A stretch of 64,000 bases of DNA, taken from contig NZ_JBGFGN010000108.1 in assembly GCF_041224595.1 (NCBI RefSeq), forward strand, positions 1-64,000. Reading direction: 5' to 3'. The notes beneath the pieces were generated by a model, which saw only the letters and a program-made list of their open reading frames with translations, had not been told where the DNA came from and searched no databases. Positions 9,025 to 16,699 of this stretch are shown in pieces. The first letter of the stretch is position 1. Each line of letters starts with the position of its first letter. The position numbers and the translations under genes are program-made. This DNA is from Donghicola sp041224595. Lineage in GTDB: Bacteria > Pseudomonadota > Alphaproteobacteria > Rhodobacterales > Rhodobacteraceae.

Positions 9025-9736
9025 GAGGGCTGCCCCCGCCAAGACGGGCAAAGTGGATATCCTCGTCCCGATCTTTGTAAAACGGCACGCTGTCGGGCAC
9101 TGGGCCGCCTCGCAAACGGGCGGCGATTTCGGCCAGAACGACCTCTGTGATAAAGGGCAGATCGAACTTGCGCACCTCGGGCAGGGGGATCCATTGCAAG
9201 TGGCTGAGTTCATCGCAAGCGGCCGAGAAATCGTCGGGATCCGTGACCAGCGCCTCTGCGTCGATCAAGAAGAAACGCGCATCGAACCGGCGTGGACGGC
9301 CGGGCGGGGTGATTGCGCGGAACACAAACTCCATCGCACCTGCCGCAGGCAGATAACCGCGCTCTGCGAACCCCAGCCAATCTTCGGGAACGGCGTCGGG
9401 CCAAGTGCCTGCTGTTCCCAAAATCTGGCCGGTTTCTTCCCATAACTCGCGGATCGCGGCGATGGGCAGGGCGCGGGCCACGGCCTCTGGGGTCTGTTCG
9501 GCGAGCCGCGCACTACAGGGATCGGGCAGGGGCGCAGCCAGCGGGATGGTGCTATCCCCTGCGTCCACAGCCCCGCCGGGAAAGACAAACTTCGAAGGCA
9601 TAAACGCCGCTTTGGCTCCGCGCTGCCCCATCAATATGCGTGGGGCGGTGGACGCGTCACGCACCACGATCACGGTGGCGGCGTCACGGATGGCGGTTTT
9701 GTCGATGCCTGTCGAAATAGTGCTACCCCTTTGCAC
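9017..9736 (-). CDS. NUDIX hydrolase (start codon uncertain)
   Basis: Hydrolyses a nucleoside-diphosphate-X compound; substrate unknown. The NUDIX box is present: FPGGAVDAGD, then AAIRELWEETGQILG with the REL-x-EETG core, with an insertion of about 30 residues between the two parts. The fold begins near TAIRDAATVIVV. There is no ATG in frame. Candidate starts are TTG at 9775 (AAAGGG 8 nt upstream), GTG at 9736 (used here) and an ATT at 9718 with AAGGGG 7 nt upstream, just past the stop of the upstream DUF983 gene. The 9718 start gives a length (233 residues) closest to the recognisable domain. Confidence 0.88.
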   Translation of the reverse strand: MQRGSTISTGIDKTAIRDAATVIVVRDASTAPRILMGQRGAKAAFMPSKFVFPGGAVDAGDSTIPLAAPLPDPCSARLAEQTPEAVARALPIAAIRELWEETGQILGTAGTWPDAVPEDWLGFAERGYLPAAGAMEFVFRAITPPGRPRRFDARFFLIDAEALVTDPDDFSAACDELSHLQWIPLPEVRKFDLPFITEVVLAEIAARLRGGPVPDSVPFYKDRDEDIHFARLGGGSPLS

Positions 9737-10121
9737 GCCCGAAGCCGTGCATCCTTTTTGACCACTGAAGCGCAACCATCGCGCCCTTTAACCTAGGCAA
9801 AAGGTAGAGCGAGAACGCAACGCAGCCAATGGTGAAAATGGTGAACAGCACCAACGGATCAGGGCGCCATATTTCAAAGGCAAGCAGCAGGATCGGCGCC
9901 ATCAGGTGGCCCACAATCAGGATGGTCAGATAGGCGGGACCGTCATCGGCACGCTGATGGTGCAGCTCTTCGTGACACACAGGACAGGTGTCGCGGACCT
10001 TGAGATAGCCCTTGAGCAGGGGGCCACTGCCACAGTTCGGGCATTTGCGGCGCCAGCCTTTCCATAATGACGGGTAGAGCGGGCGATCCTCGCCGACGCC
10101 CGCTTGGGTGTTTTCAGACAT
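9723..10121 (-). CDS. DUF983 family membrane protein
   Basis: The 132-residue protein has an N-terminal zinc-ribbon-like segment, with CPNCG (about residue 27) and CPVCHEEL (about residue 49), followed by two membrane segments (about 65-85 and 90-110). This is the DUF983 arrangement, common in Rhodobacteraceae and of unknown function. GAGGATGGA directly precedes the ATG at 10121, which decides the start against the GTG five codons upstream. The gene overlaps or abuts the NUDIX gene on the same strand, so the two are probably co-transcribed. Confidence 0.88.
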   Translation of the reverse strand: MSENTQAGVGEDRPLYPSLWKGWRRKCPNCGSGPLLKGYLKVRDTCPVCHEELHHQRADDGPAYLTILIVGHLMAPILLLAFEIWRPDPLVLFTIFTIGCVAFSLYLLPRLKGAMVALQWSKRMHGFGRAKG

Positions 10122-10373
10122 TCCATCCTCGTTCACGCTGAATGTGCGGGAAACTTATACGTTAGCGCTCAAAGTAAAAGGGTGCGGAGTGTCCTTGCGT
10201 CTCCATGTCGCGAAGCAATGTGCAATCTCTTCTGACTCTTGCACAAAAAAATCGATGCACCTGCGACGGAATTCCAGAGCCCTCGCGTTTTACCTCATGA
10301 ACACGGCGAGAGTTGAGGCCTCTCGCCGAGGTTCGAGGCCACACTGTAAATGGAAACTGGAAGGACGAACAGG

Positions 10374-10928
10374 ATGACCAAGACTTCGACAAAAATCGTA
10401 CTGGGACTTGCTGGACTGGCCGCGAGCGGCATGTTGGTGGTCACTGCGGCCCAAGCGCGCCCCGGCGGCATGATGGGCCATGGCGATCGCCCTGCCTTTT
10501 CTGAGCTGGATGCCAATGGCGACGGGGAAGTTTCTGCCGAAGAACTCGACGCGTTCCGCGCTGCAAAATTCGCCGATGCAGACACCGATGGCGACGGCGC
10601 TCTGAGCCCTGACGAGATGATCGCGCGGATGGAAGCACAGCGCGCCGAACAGATGCGCAGCCGCATGTTGCAGCGCTTTGACACTGACGGCGACGGCAAA
10701 ATCTCGCCCGAGGAAATGGAGGCCAAACGTCCCGGTGACATGATCCAGAAGATGGATAAGGACGGCAACGGCACCATCTCGGAAGAAGAGTTCGCTGCTA
10801 TGGAACGCCCGATGATGCGCAAGGGTGACGGCCCCCGCGGTATGAAGAACACCTGTGAAAGCGATGGTGGTCGCCATGGCGGAGGTGAGCGTGGCGAAGG
10901 TGGCAAGCACATGCCCCGCTGCCAGTAA
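10374..10928 (+). CDS. Exported EF-hand calcium-binding protein
   Basis: The 184-residue protein has a signal peptide (about residues 1-28, ending AAQA) and four canonical EF-hand loops starting at Asp46, Asp70, Asp103 and Asp128 (for example DTDGDGKISPEE). The tail is rich in Gly, His, Arg and Met, which could bind metal. It probably buffers or senses Ca2+ or other cations in the periplasm. AACAGG lies 5 nt before the ATG at 10374. A 9-bp hairpin without a T-run separates it from the ECF sigma gene. Its place at the head of a sigma factor / CpxP-like cluster suggests an envelope or metal-stress regulon; this is inference. Confidence 0.88.
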   Translation: MTKTSTKIVLGLAGLAASGMLVVTAAQARPGGMMGHGDRPAFSELDANGDGEVSAEELDAFRAAKFADADTDGDGALSPDEMIARMEAQRAEQMRSRMLQRFDTDGDGKISPEEMEAKRPGDMIQKMDKDGNGTISEEEFAAMERPMMRKGDGPRGMKNTCESDGGRHGGGERGEGGKHMPRCQ

Positions 10929-10944
10929 CCGGCATTGAACAAGG

Positions 10945-10968
10945 GGTGGCGCGTTTCGGCGCGCCACC
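10945..10968 (+). other. Stem-loop between the EF-hand and sigma-factor genes
   Basis: GGTGGCGCG-TTTCGG-CGCGCCACC is a perfect 9-bp stem without a following T-run. It may slow 3' decay or partly reduce read-through into the sigma-factor gene rather than stop transcription. Confidence 0.5.
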
Positions 10969-11007
10969 GGTTGCCGGTCTCGGCGGTAACGGAGTAATCA
11001 GGGCTTT

Positions 11008-11592
11008 ATGACGATGCCTTATGACGCAGTGAGCGAGCTTTCGGACGAAGCGCTCTTGGTACTGTATGCCAAGGGGGACTCGTTGGCTGCCCAAGTGTTG
11101 TCGCGCAGGTTCCTGCCGCGCGTGCTGGCCCATGCCACACGTGTGCTCAAGGATCAGGCCGAGGCAGAAGATGTCGCCCAAGAGGCTATGCTCCGGCTCT
11201 GGAAGATCGCGCCGGACTGGCGCGCGGGCGAAGCCCAGGTGACCACTTGGATGTACCGCGTCACAGCAAACCTGTGCACTGACCGCATCCGCAAACGCCG
11301 CAGTGTCCCGCTGGATGCCGCGCCAGAGCCCGAGGATGACACCCCGAGCGCAGGCGAGGCGATGCAGGATGCCGCACGGGCACAGGCGTTGAACGCCGCG
11401 CTCATGGAACTGCCGGAACGTCAGCGCCAAGCTGTGGCCTTGCGCCACCTCGAGGGGTTGTCGAACCCTGAAATTGCAGAAATTCTGGACTGCGGTGTCG
11501 AGGCTGTCGAAAGCCTGATTGCCCGCGGGAAACGCGCCCTGACCAAGATATTGCAGGGCAAACGAGAGGAACTGGGATATGTCGATGAATAA
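11008..11592 (+). CDS. ECF-type RNA polymerase sigma factor
   Basis: Group 4 sigma factor of 194 residues. Region 2 lies at about 28-95 (DVAQEAMLRLWK, then TTWMYRVTANLCTDRIRKRR). After an acidic linker, region 4 spans about 125-180 with the helix-turn-helix LEGLSNPEIAEILDCGVEAV. It directs RNA polymerase to a small stress regulon. The stop overlaps the start of the next gene (11579), so the two are translationally coupled, as is usual for sigma/anti-sigma pairs. The EF-hand and CpxP-like neighbours point to envelope or metal stress. Confidence 0.93.
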   Translation: MTMPYDAVSELSDEALLVLYAKGDSLAAQVLSRRFLPRVLAHATRVLKDQAEAEDVAQEAMLRLWKIAPDWRAGEAQVTTWMYRVTANLCTDRIRKRRSVPLDAAPEPEDDTPSAGEAMQDAARAQALNAALMELPERQRQAVALRHLEGLSNPEIAEILDCGVEAVESLIARGKRALTKILQGKREELGYVDE

Positions 11593-11977
11593 AGACGACG
11601 ACAGCTTGGACCTGGAACTCTGGTTCAGTGCGTCCCGCAAACACACACCTGACCCCTCCAAGGACCTGTTGGCCCGCGTTTTGGCGGACGCCGCGATGGT
11701 CCAACCCGATGCGCCGGGGGTGGTGAGCACCGCGCCCGAACCCGAAGGGCGCCAGTCCATCTGGCAGCAGTTTACCGGGGCGATTGGGGGCTGGTCGGGC
11801 TTGGCTGGGCTGGGCACGGCGACCGTGGCAGGTCTGTGGATCGGGCTGAGTGCGCCGACCACCTTCACAGGGTTGATCTCTGGCGGCATCACCTACACCG
11901 AAGAGAGCGCCTTTGATCCCACCTACATGACCGATATGGACGACTACGCGCTGCTCGTGATCGAAGGGAGCGAATAA
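11579..11977 (+). CDS. Possible anti-sigma factor, single-pass membrane protein
   Basis: The 132-residue protein has a hydrophilic acidic N-terminus (about 1-65) containing LELWFSASRK, one membrane segment (about 75-105, GLAGLGTATVAGLWIGLSA) and a short acidic outer tail. It overlaps the sigma-factor gene by 14 bp and has GAGAGGA about 8 nt before its ATG. Position and topology suggest it anchors or inhibits the ECF sigma factor. No canonical zinc anti-sigma motif (HxxxCxxC) is present, so the role is inferred from context alone. Confidence 0.75.
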   Translation: MSMNKDDDSLDLELWFSASRKHTPDPSKDLLARVLADAAMVQPDAPGVVSTAPEPEGRQSIWQQFTGAIGGWSGLAGLGTATVAGLWIGLSAPTTFTGLISGGITYTEESAFDPTYMTDMDDYALLVIEGSE

Positions 11978-11979
11978 CC

Positions 11980-12492
11980 ATGGCTGACAACGAAAAACGC
12001 TCTGCCGCCCTAGCGCCTCGCTGGATCAAGGTGCTGTTGGCGGGATCGCTGGCTTTGAACTTTGCCGTGATAGCGGGGGCTGTTGGGCTGGTGCTGTCCG
12101 ATGATGGGCCGCCACCGCCTCCGCGGCCGGACGGCGGGTTTGTGGGCATCAGCGGGTATGTGCGTGCACTGGATCACGATCATCGCAAAGAGTTCGGAAC
12201 CAAGGTGCGGGATGCTCTGCCTCAGCCGCCGACCAAAGAGCGTTTCATGAGTCAGGCTCAAGATATGCTGACACTGATCCGCGCCGAACCCTTTGATCCA
12301 GAGGCCCTTCAGGCGCAGCTCTCTGCGATGGCGGAACGCTTCGAAGTGGGGCGCAAGGCGGGTGACGCGGAGTTGATCCGTATCATCAACGAGATGACCC
12401 CCGAAGAGCGTGCGGCTTACGCGGACCGTCTGGAAGAGCGGATGCAGAAAGGCTTCGAAAAGGCCAAGGATCGTCCATTCAAGCCGCACTAA
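11980..12492 (+). CDS. CpxP/CnrX-like periplasmic heavy-metal sensor-type protein
   Basis: The 170-residue protein has an N-terminal membrane anchor (about 17-42), a proline-rich stretch (PPPPPRPDG) and a helical periplasmic domain (about 60-165) of the Metal_resist/CpxP type. NEMTPEERAAYADRLEERM matches the LTxxQ-like end of such domains. It starts 2 nt after the preceding stop (AAGGGAGCGAATAACC before the ATG). Relatives sense metals or misfolded proteins and modulate sigma/anti-sigma pairs. Its last 14 bp overlap the convergent PleD-like gene. Confidence 0.82.
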   Translation: MADNEKRSAALAPRWIKVLLAGSLALNFAVIAGAVGLVLSDDGPPPPPRPDGGFVGISGYVRALDHDHRKEFGTKVRDALPQPPTKERFMSQAQDMLTLIRAEPFDPEALQAQLSAMAERFEVGRKAGDAELIRIINEMTPEERAAYADRLEERMQKGFEKAKDRPFKPH

Positions 12493-13828
12493 GCGGCGCA
12501 AAACACACACGGTTGCGGCCATCGCTTTTGGCCGCATACAGCGCGTCGTCTGCCCCATGCAGGGCAGTGTCGATCCCCGAAATCCCCTCAGAATAGAGCT
12601 GTACACCGACCGAGATGGTCAGCGCGATCGGCCCGACGGACGACCCCAGAGTCACGGGAACCGATGAGACCGCGTGCCGCATTTCTTCGGCGATCGCGCG
12701 GGCTTCTTCGGCGTTCTTGACCGAAGTGGCGGCCAGAAACTCTTCGCCGCCAATGCGCGCCAGCACGGGCGCATCGGGAAGCGCGGCATGGAGCCGGCGT
12801 GACAGTTCAATCAGCGCCCGGTCCCCAGCGGCGTGCCCGAAGGTGTCATTGATCCGCTTGAAGTGATCCACATCTGCCAACATGAGCGCCAGCAATTGGC
12901 CATTACGCCGCGCGCGTTCACTCTCGCGCGCCAGAGCCGGCATTGTGCCGCGTCGGTTTTGCAGGCCGGTCAATGGGTCAATCTGGGACTCGGCAAAGCC
13001 CTGATGCAGCGCTGCCCGCTCTGCTTTGACCTGCGCTTGATGACGCAGCAGCGCTTTGATGCGCAATCCGACCTCGCGGGGATCAATCGGTCCCAGAAAC
13101 AGATCATCGGCGCCCATGTTCATCACTTCGAGCCCATGACGTTCGAGCGCGCTATCGAAGACCCCAAGGATGGCAACCTTGCTTGACGCGCGGTGGGCAC
13201 GCAGGGCCACCAGTAAATGCGCGGCGGGAAAAGGGTCGCTGTCCGAGACCGCAAACACCACAACCTCTGGCGGTGCAGGCTGGGCAAAGAACCGCGTCGC
13301 ATCAGCCCATCCGCTCGCAAGGATCGGGCCTCTCCATTCTGCCCGAAGTGCATGGGCGACATCAGTCGCGACTTTGTTGCTTGCCCCTACAACGAGTACC
13401 GGCGCATGAGGCACCTGTTCGGCCATGTGCCTTCGATGGGTCAGCGGCGCGGCGCCAGATAGGGCAAATCCCTCGCGGCGGGTCAGGGCGCGCAGCCGTG
13501 CAACAAGCTCGGCTGGGTTCGCTGTTCGCAGAATGGAATCGTCGGCTCCGGCCTCGAGGGCATCGGCGATTGTCAGGCCATCCTCTTGATCCAATAGCAC
13601 CATGACCGGTGCAGGCGTTTTGAGCAGGCGTCGGAGGCTGTTGAGGTTGCGTCGCATATCCAGCCCCAGACAACGCCCTGCCACGATCACCGCATCATAC
13701 GTCTGGTTCTGGTCGATTTCGGCGATAGAACAGAGCAAGCCGACCTGATAGGACAGTTGGGACAACCGTACTTCGAGCATGATCCTGTTGATCGCCGCAT
13801 CATCAATGACAAGGATATGACCCGCCAT
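12479..13828 (-). CDS. PleD-like diguanylate cyclase with decayed receiver domains
   Basis: Makes cyclic di-GMP from two GTP. The 449-residue protein has the PleD layout: REC (about 1-115), REC-like (about 140-260) and GGDEF (about 290-445) with an intact GGEEF at 360-364. In the first REC the Asp pair is kept (IDD), but the phosphoacceptor position (PleD Asp53) is Ala50 in YDAVIVAGR. The second REC lacks the acidic pair and the acceptor. The inhibitory RxxD site before GGEEF reads DAPV. It may therefore be active without phosphorylation and insensitive to product. The ATG at 13828 begins MAGHILVIDD with AAGGAG 11 nt upstream; the longer frame to 14185 runs antisense through the DUF3572 gene. 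Confidence 0.9.
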   Translation of the reverse strand: MAGHILVIDDAAINRIMLEVRLSQLSYQVGLLCSIAEIDQNQTYDAVIVAGRCLGLDMRRNLNSLRRLLKTPAPVMVLLDQEDGLTIADALEAGADDSILRTANPAELVARLRALTRREGFALSGAAPLTHRRHMAEQVPHAPVLVVGASNKVATDVAHALRAEWRGPILASGWADATRFFAQPAPPEVVVFAVSDSDPFPAAHLLVALRAHRASSKVAILGVFDSALERHGLEVMNMGADDLFLGPIDPREVGLRIKALLRHQAQVKAERAALHQGFAESQIDPLTGLQNRRGTMPALARESERARRNGQLLALMLADVDHFKRINDTFGHAAGDRALIELSRRLHAALPDAPVLARIGGEEFLAATSVKNAEEARAIAEEMRHAVSSVPVTLGSSVGPIALTISVGVQLYSEGISGIDTALHGADDALYAAKSDGRNRVCFAPLSAA

Positions 13829-13915
13829 GATTTGCCTGACTCCTTCTTGGGTGCTGACAAGATCACTTTCGGAAATGCGGGTTAAAACTTCCTTTCCAAA
13901 TTCAGAGGAATTCGA

Positions 13916-14194
13916 ATGAATAGCGCTGCTGCAGAGGTTTTGGCAATCAAAGCACTGGGCTGGCTCGCCGCTCAGGACGAGCTGTTGGGCGTCTTTATGG
14001 GAGCGAGCGGTGTGCAACCCGACGAGCTGCGGACCAAGGCAGGAGACCCCGAGTTTTTGGGCGCAGTGCTGGATTTCATCACGATGGATGACGCTTGGGT
14101 GGTCCAATTCTGCAACGAAACAGGTCTTGCCTACGAGGATCCTATTCGCGCCCGTCAGGCTTTGCCGGGTGGTCAGCAGGTGCATTGGACATGA
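13916..14194 (+). CDS. DUF3572 family protein
   Basis: A 92-residue helical protein beginning MNSAAAEVLAIKALGWLAAQ, typical of DUF3572, a small alphaproteobacterial family of unknown function. CAGAGGAATTCG precedes the ATG. It is divergent from the PleD-like gene, and its stop overlaps the next start by 4 nt (ATGA), so it is coupled to the HAD hydrolase. Confidence 0.85.
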   Translation: MNSAAAEVLAIKALGWLAAQDELLGVFMGASGVQPDELRTKAGDPEFLGAVLDFITMDDAWVVQFCNETGLAYEDPIRARQALPGGQQVHWT

Positions 14195-14904
14195 GCGGCG
14201 TCATCCAGGGCATTTTGTTCGACAAAGACGGCACACTGTTCGATTTCAACGCGACTTGGGCAGTGTGGGCGTTCGATTTTTTGACGGACATCACCGAAGG
14301 GGACGCATCCAAAGCGGCTTTTCTGGGGGGCACCCTTGGTTTCGACTATGCGCGCAAGAGCTTTCATCCTGAAAGCCCGGTGATCGCCGGAACGGCCGAA
14401 GAAATCGCGCATTATATCAGGCCGTTCTTGCCCGAGCTTTCCGATACCGAGTTGCTAGAACGCATGAATGGGTCCGCCGCTGCGGCGCCCCAAGTCGAAG
14501 CGGTTCCCTTGGCGCCCCTTTTGAGCCAGATGCGTGCGGCGGGCCTTCGGCTCGGGGTTGCAACCAATGACGCCGAAATGCCTGCAAAGAGCCACTTGGG
14601 TCGTGCCGGCGTGCTGGAGCTGTTCGATTTCGTTGCCGGTTTCGACAGCGGTTTTGGTGGTAAGCCTGCGCCCGGACAGCTGCTGGCCTTTGCGGATGAG
14701 GCCGGAATTGACCCCGCAGATGCCGTCATGGTCGGAGATAGCCTGCATGATCTCAGGGCGGGCCGTGCGGCTGGCATGCGCTGTGTTGGCGTGCTGACCG
14801 GATTGGCATCGGGGCCGGATCTATCCGAAGACGCGGACGTCGTTTTGCCCGATATCGGCTTCCTTCCTGATTGGTTAAGGCAAGAGGGTCTGTGGCCAAG
14901 CTGA
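14191..14904 (+). CDS. HAD-superfamily hydrolase (phosphoglycolate phosphatase-like)
   Basis: Phosphatase of 237 residues. Motif I is DKDGTLFDF (nucleophile and acid/base Asp about residues 11 and 13), motif II falls at VATND (about 128), the conserved lysine in GFGGKPAPG (about 158), and motif IV at VMVGDSLHDLRAG (about 180). A helical cap lies between motifs I and II. Physiological substrate unknown; 2-phosphoglycolate or a nucleotide is plausible. The start was chosen at the 4-nt overlap with DUF3572, which gives MSGVIQGILFDKDG. Confidence 0.9.
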   Translation: MSGVIQGILFDKDGTLFDFNATWAVWAFDFLTDITEGDASKAAFLGGTLGFDYARKSFHPESPVIAGTAEEIAHYIRPFLPELSDTELLERMNGSAAAAPQVEAVPLAPLLSQMRAAGLRLGVATNDAEMPAKSHLGRAGVLELFDFVAGFDSGFGGKPAPGQLLAFADEAGIDPADAVMVGDSLHDLRAGRAAGMRCVGVLTGLASGPDLSEDADVVLPDIGFLPDWLRQEGLWPS

Positions 14905-15016
14905 GAAAGCTCTCGCTAACCATTGCTGCGCTCCCAGAAAGTACATGCAATTTTATCTGTTAGGCGCAGGTTAAGTGCGCCCGCGCTAGGCCTTGTTCCA
15001 GAACAGGAGGCCAAAG

Positions 15017-15601
15017 ATGCACGGTTTGGTAAATTGCGCGATCGAACGCTTTGTACGGACGACCTACGGCGATCAGCAGTGGCGGACCATTTGCGCCGCC
15101 GCAGCGCTGCCCGAGCAGCGGTTCGAACCTTTGCTGACGTATTCTGACGACATCACCCAAGCGATCATCACATCGGCCAGCCAAATCCTGAAACGCTCTG
15201 CCGAAGAATTGCTCGAAGACCTGGGGAGTTCGCTGATTACCGGCACAGATGATGCAGTCGTCGCAACGCGCAGGCTGCTTCGGTTTTCGGGCGACGGGTT
15301 CGTGGATTTTCTCTACGGGCTTGATGACCTGCCGGACCGTATTGCGCTGGCCGTTCCGGATCTGCGCCTGCCCGAACTGTCTGTCCAAGAAAGCCGGCCT
15401 GACCTATTCTTGGTGCGCGCAGGCAGGGGCTGGCCGGGGTTTCTACAGGTGATCCGAGGTGTTTTGCGCGCGATGGCGGATGAATATGGCGTACTCGTTC
15501 TGATCGATCTGTCTGACGATGGGCCCGAAATCGCGCTCGAAGTGCAGGTCATCGAGATTTCATATGCAGCGGGGCGGGCCTTTACCCTGCGGGCGGGCTA
15601 A
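15017..15601 (+). CDS. H-NOX-like (HNOB) protein lacking heme-binding residues
   Basis: The 194-residue protein has the H-NOX fold signature from MHGLVNCAIERFVRTTYG to LQVIRGVLRAMADEYG. In H-NOX proteins a proximal histidine (His102 in the Thermoanaerobacter protein) and a YxSxR motif hold the heme. Here the His position is Pro106 (GLDDLPDRI), and YxSxR reads VRAGR at 133-137, keeping only the Arg. The only histidine in the protein is residue 2. It is therefore unlikely to bind heme or NO in the usual way, like the alpha subunit of soluble guanylate cyclase. AGGAGG lies 6 nt before the ATG. The HNOBA-GGDEF gene starts 1 nt after the stop. Confidence 0.88.
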   Translation: MHGLVNCAIERFVRTTYGDQQWRTICAAAALPEQRFEPLLTYSDDITQAIITSASQILKRSAEELLEDLGSSLITGTDDAVVATRRLLRFSGDGFVDFLYGLDDLPDRIALAVPDLRLPELSVQESRPDLFLVRAGRGWPGFLQVIRGVLRAMADEYGVLVLIDLSDDGPEIALEVQVIEISYAAGRAFTLRAG

Positions 15602-15602
15602 G

Positions 15603-16559
15603 ATGACACCGGACTGCCAATCTCTGCTGTCGCGGCTTTGTCCCCTTCATGCGCTGCTTGATGAAGAGGGCAACGTCGTGTCGATGGGCCCTACGCTGGC
15701 AAAAATCTTGGGGTCCACAAAGTCGGCGCCGCTGCTGGATCTTTTTACTCTGAAGCGTCCAGTCGGGCTTTCGGACCCAAGGGCTTTGCTCGGAACGCGC
15801 ACAGACCGGCTGCTGCTGACTCCCAAGGAATTTCCCAAACTGCGCCTCAAGGGAGCGCTCTATCCTGTGCAATCGGGGGCGGTATTGAACTTGTCCTTTG
15901 GCCTGTCGGTGAAGGACGCCGTCGACACGTTTCACTTGACCCAGCAGGACTTTCCCGCCGCCGATCTGGCCGTGGAAATGCTCTACTTGATGGAAGCCAA
16001 CGCGCTCGCGATGACTGCGGCCATTGATGTCACGCGCCGTCTGCAAACTGCGCGTCAGCGTGCAGAGTCGGCGTCTTTGACGGATGCACTGACGGGTCTT
16101 TTGAACCGCCGCGGACTGGAAAGCGCCATTGCGGATCTTCGGCAAGCGCCGCGGCCCTGTGCGCTGGTCTTGATGGATCTGGATCATTTCAAAGCGGTGA
16201 ACGACCGTCTTGGCCATGGGGCAGGGGATCACGTCCTCAAACATGTGGCGCGCCTGCTGCGCGAGCACACCCGCAAATCCGACATTCTTGCACGTTGCGG
16301 CGGTGACGAATTCACCTTGGTCCTGCCGGACATTTCGGCCACCGATCTGGGGGCGCGACTCGATGGGCTGATCACTGCGGTCGCGGCTCCGATCTCTGTT
16401 GAGGGCGAAACCTGTTGCATCGGTGCCTCGGTGGGTTGGAGCCTGATCTCCCCCGAACGGCTGGATCACTTTGAAGAGTTATTAGAAATTACAGATAAAG
16501 CGCTTTATCAGGCCAAGGAAAATGGGCGCAGTTGTCATGTCATGTCGAGGGTCGCCTAG
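15603..16559 (+). CDS. HNOBA-GGDEF diguanylate cyclase
   Basis: Predicted to make cyclic di-GMP. In the 318-residue protein, residues 10-125 match the HNOBA domain, the PAS-like H-NOX-associated domain of soluble guanylate cyclase: CPLHALLDEEGNVVSMGPTL, LFTLKRPVG, LRLKGALYPV and a DFPAADLAVE end. A short coiled segment (about 130-158) leads to a GGDEF domain with DALTGLLNRR (161-170), MDLDHFK (191-197) and intact GGDEF (233-237). An RxxD product-inhibition site (RKSD 224-227) is present. Position 1 nt after the H-NOX-like gene indicates co-translation and a shared complex. No membrane segment is present. Confidence 0.9.
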   Translation: MTPDCQSLLSRLCPLHALLDEEGNVVSMGPTLAKILGSTKSAPLLDLFTLKRPVGLSDPRALLGTRTDRLLLTPKEFPKLRLKGALYPVQSGAVLNLSFGLSVKDAVDTFHLTQQDFPAADLAVEMLYLMEANALAMTAAIDVTRRLQTARQRAESASLTDALTGLLNRRGLESAIADLRQAPRPCALVLMDLDHFKAVNDRLGHGAGDHVLKHVARLLREHTRKSDILARCGGDEFTLVLPDISATDLGARLDGLITAVAAPISVEGETCCIGASVGWSLISPERLDHFEELLEITDKALYQAKENGRSCHVMSRVA

Positions 16560-16699
16560 AAATTGTAAAATACTTCAGGGGGTTGATTAATTTTCACTTT
16601 CGCTTTTTTCATGGGGGGCTGCTTTCGTGTGGATTTCAATCGTAAGTATGCCAATCTAAAAAGAGGGCGGCTCACTCGGCTGCACCGAAAGGGATGTGA

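Noticed and set aside
10260..10290. ECF-sigma promoter (GGAATT ... CGT) before the EF-hand gene
   Set aside because: The spacer is 12 nt, well short of the 16 or so expected.
13829..14185. N-terminal extension of the PleD-like protein by 119 residues
   Set aside because: It would run antisense through the DUF3572 gene; the REC domain starts at MAGHILVIDD with a ribosome-binding site.
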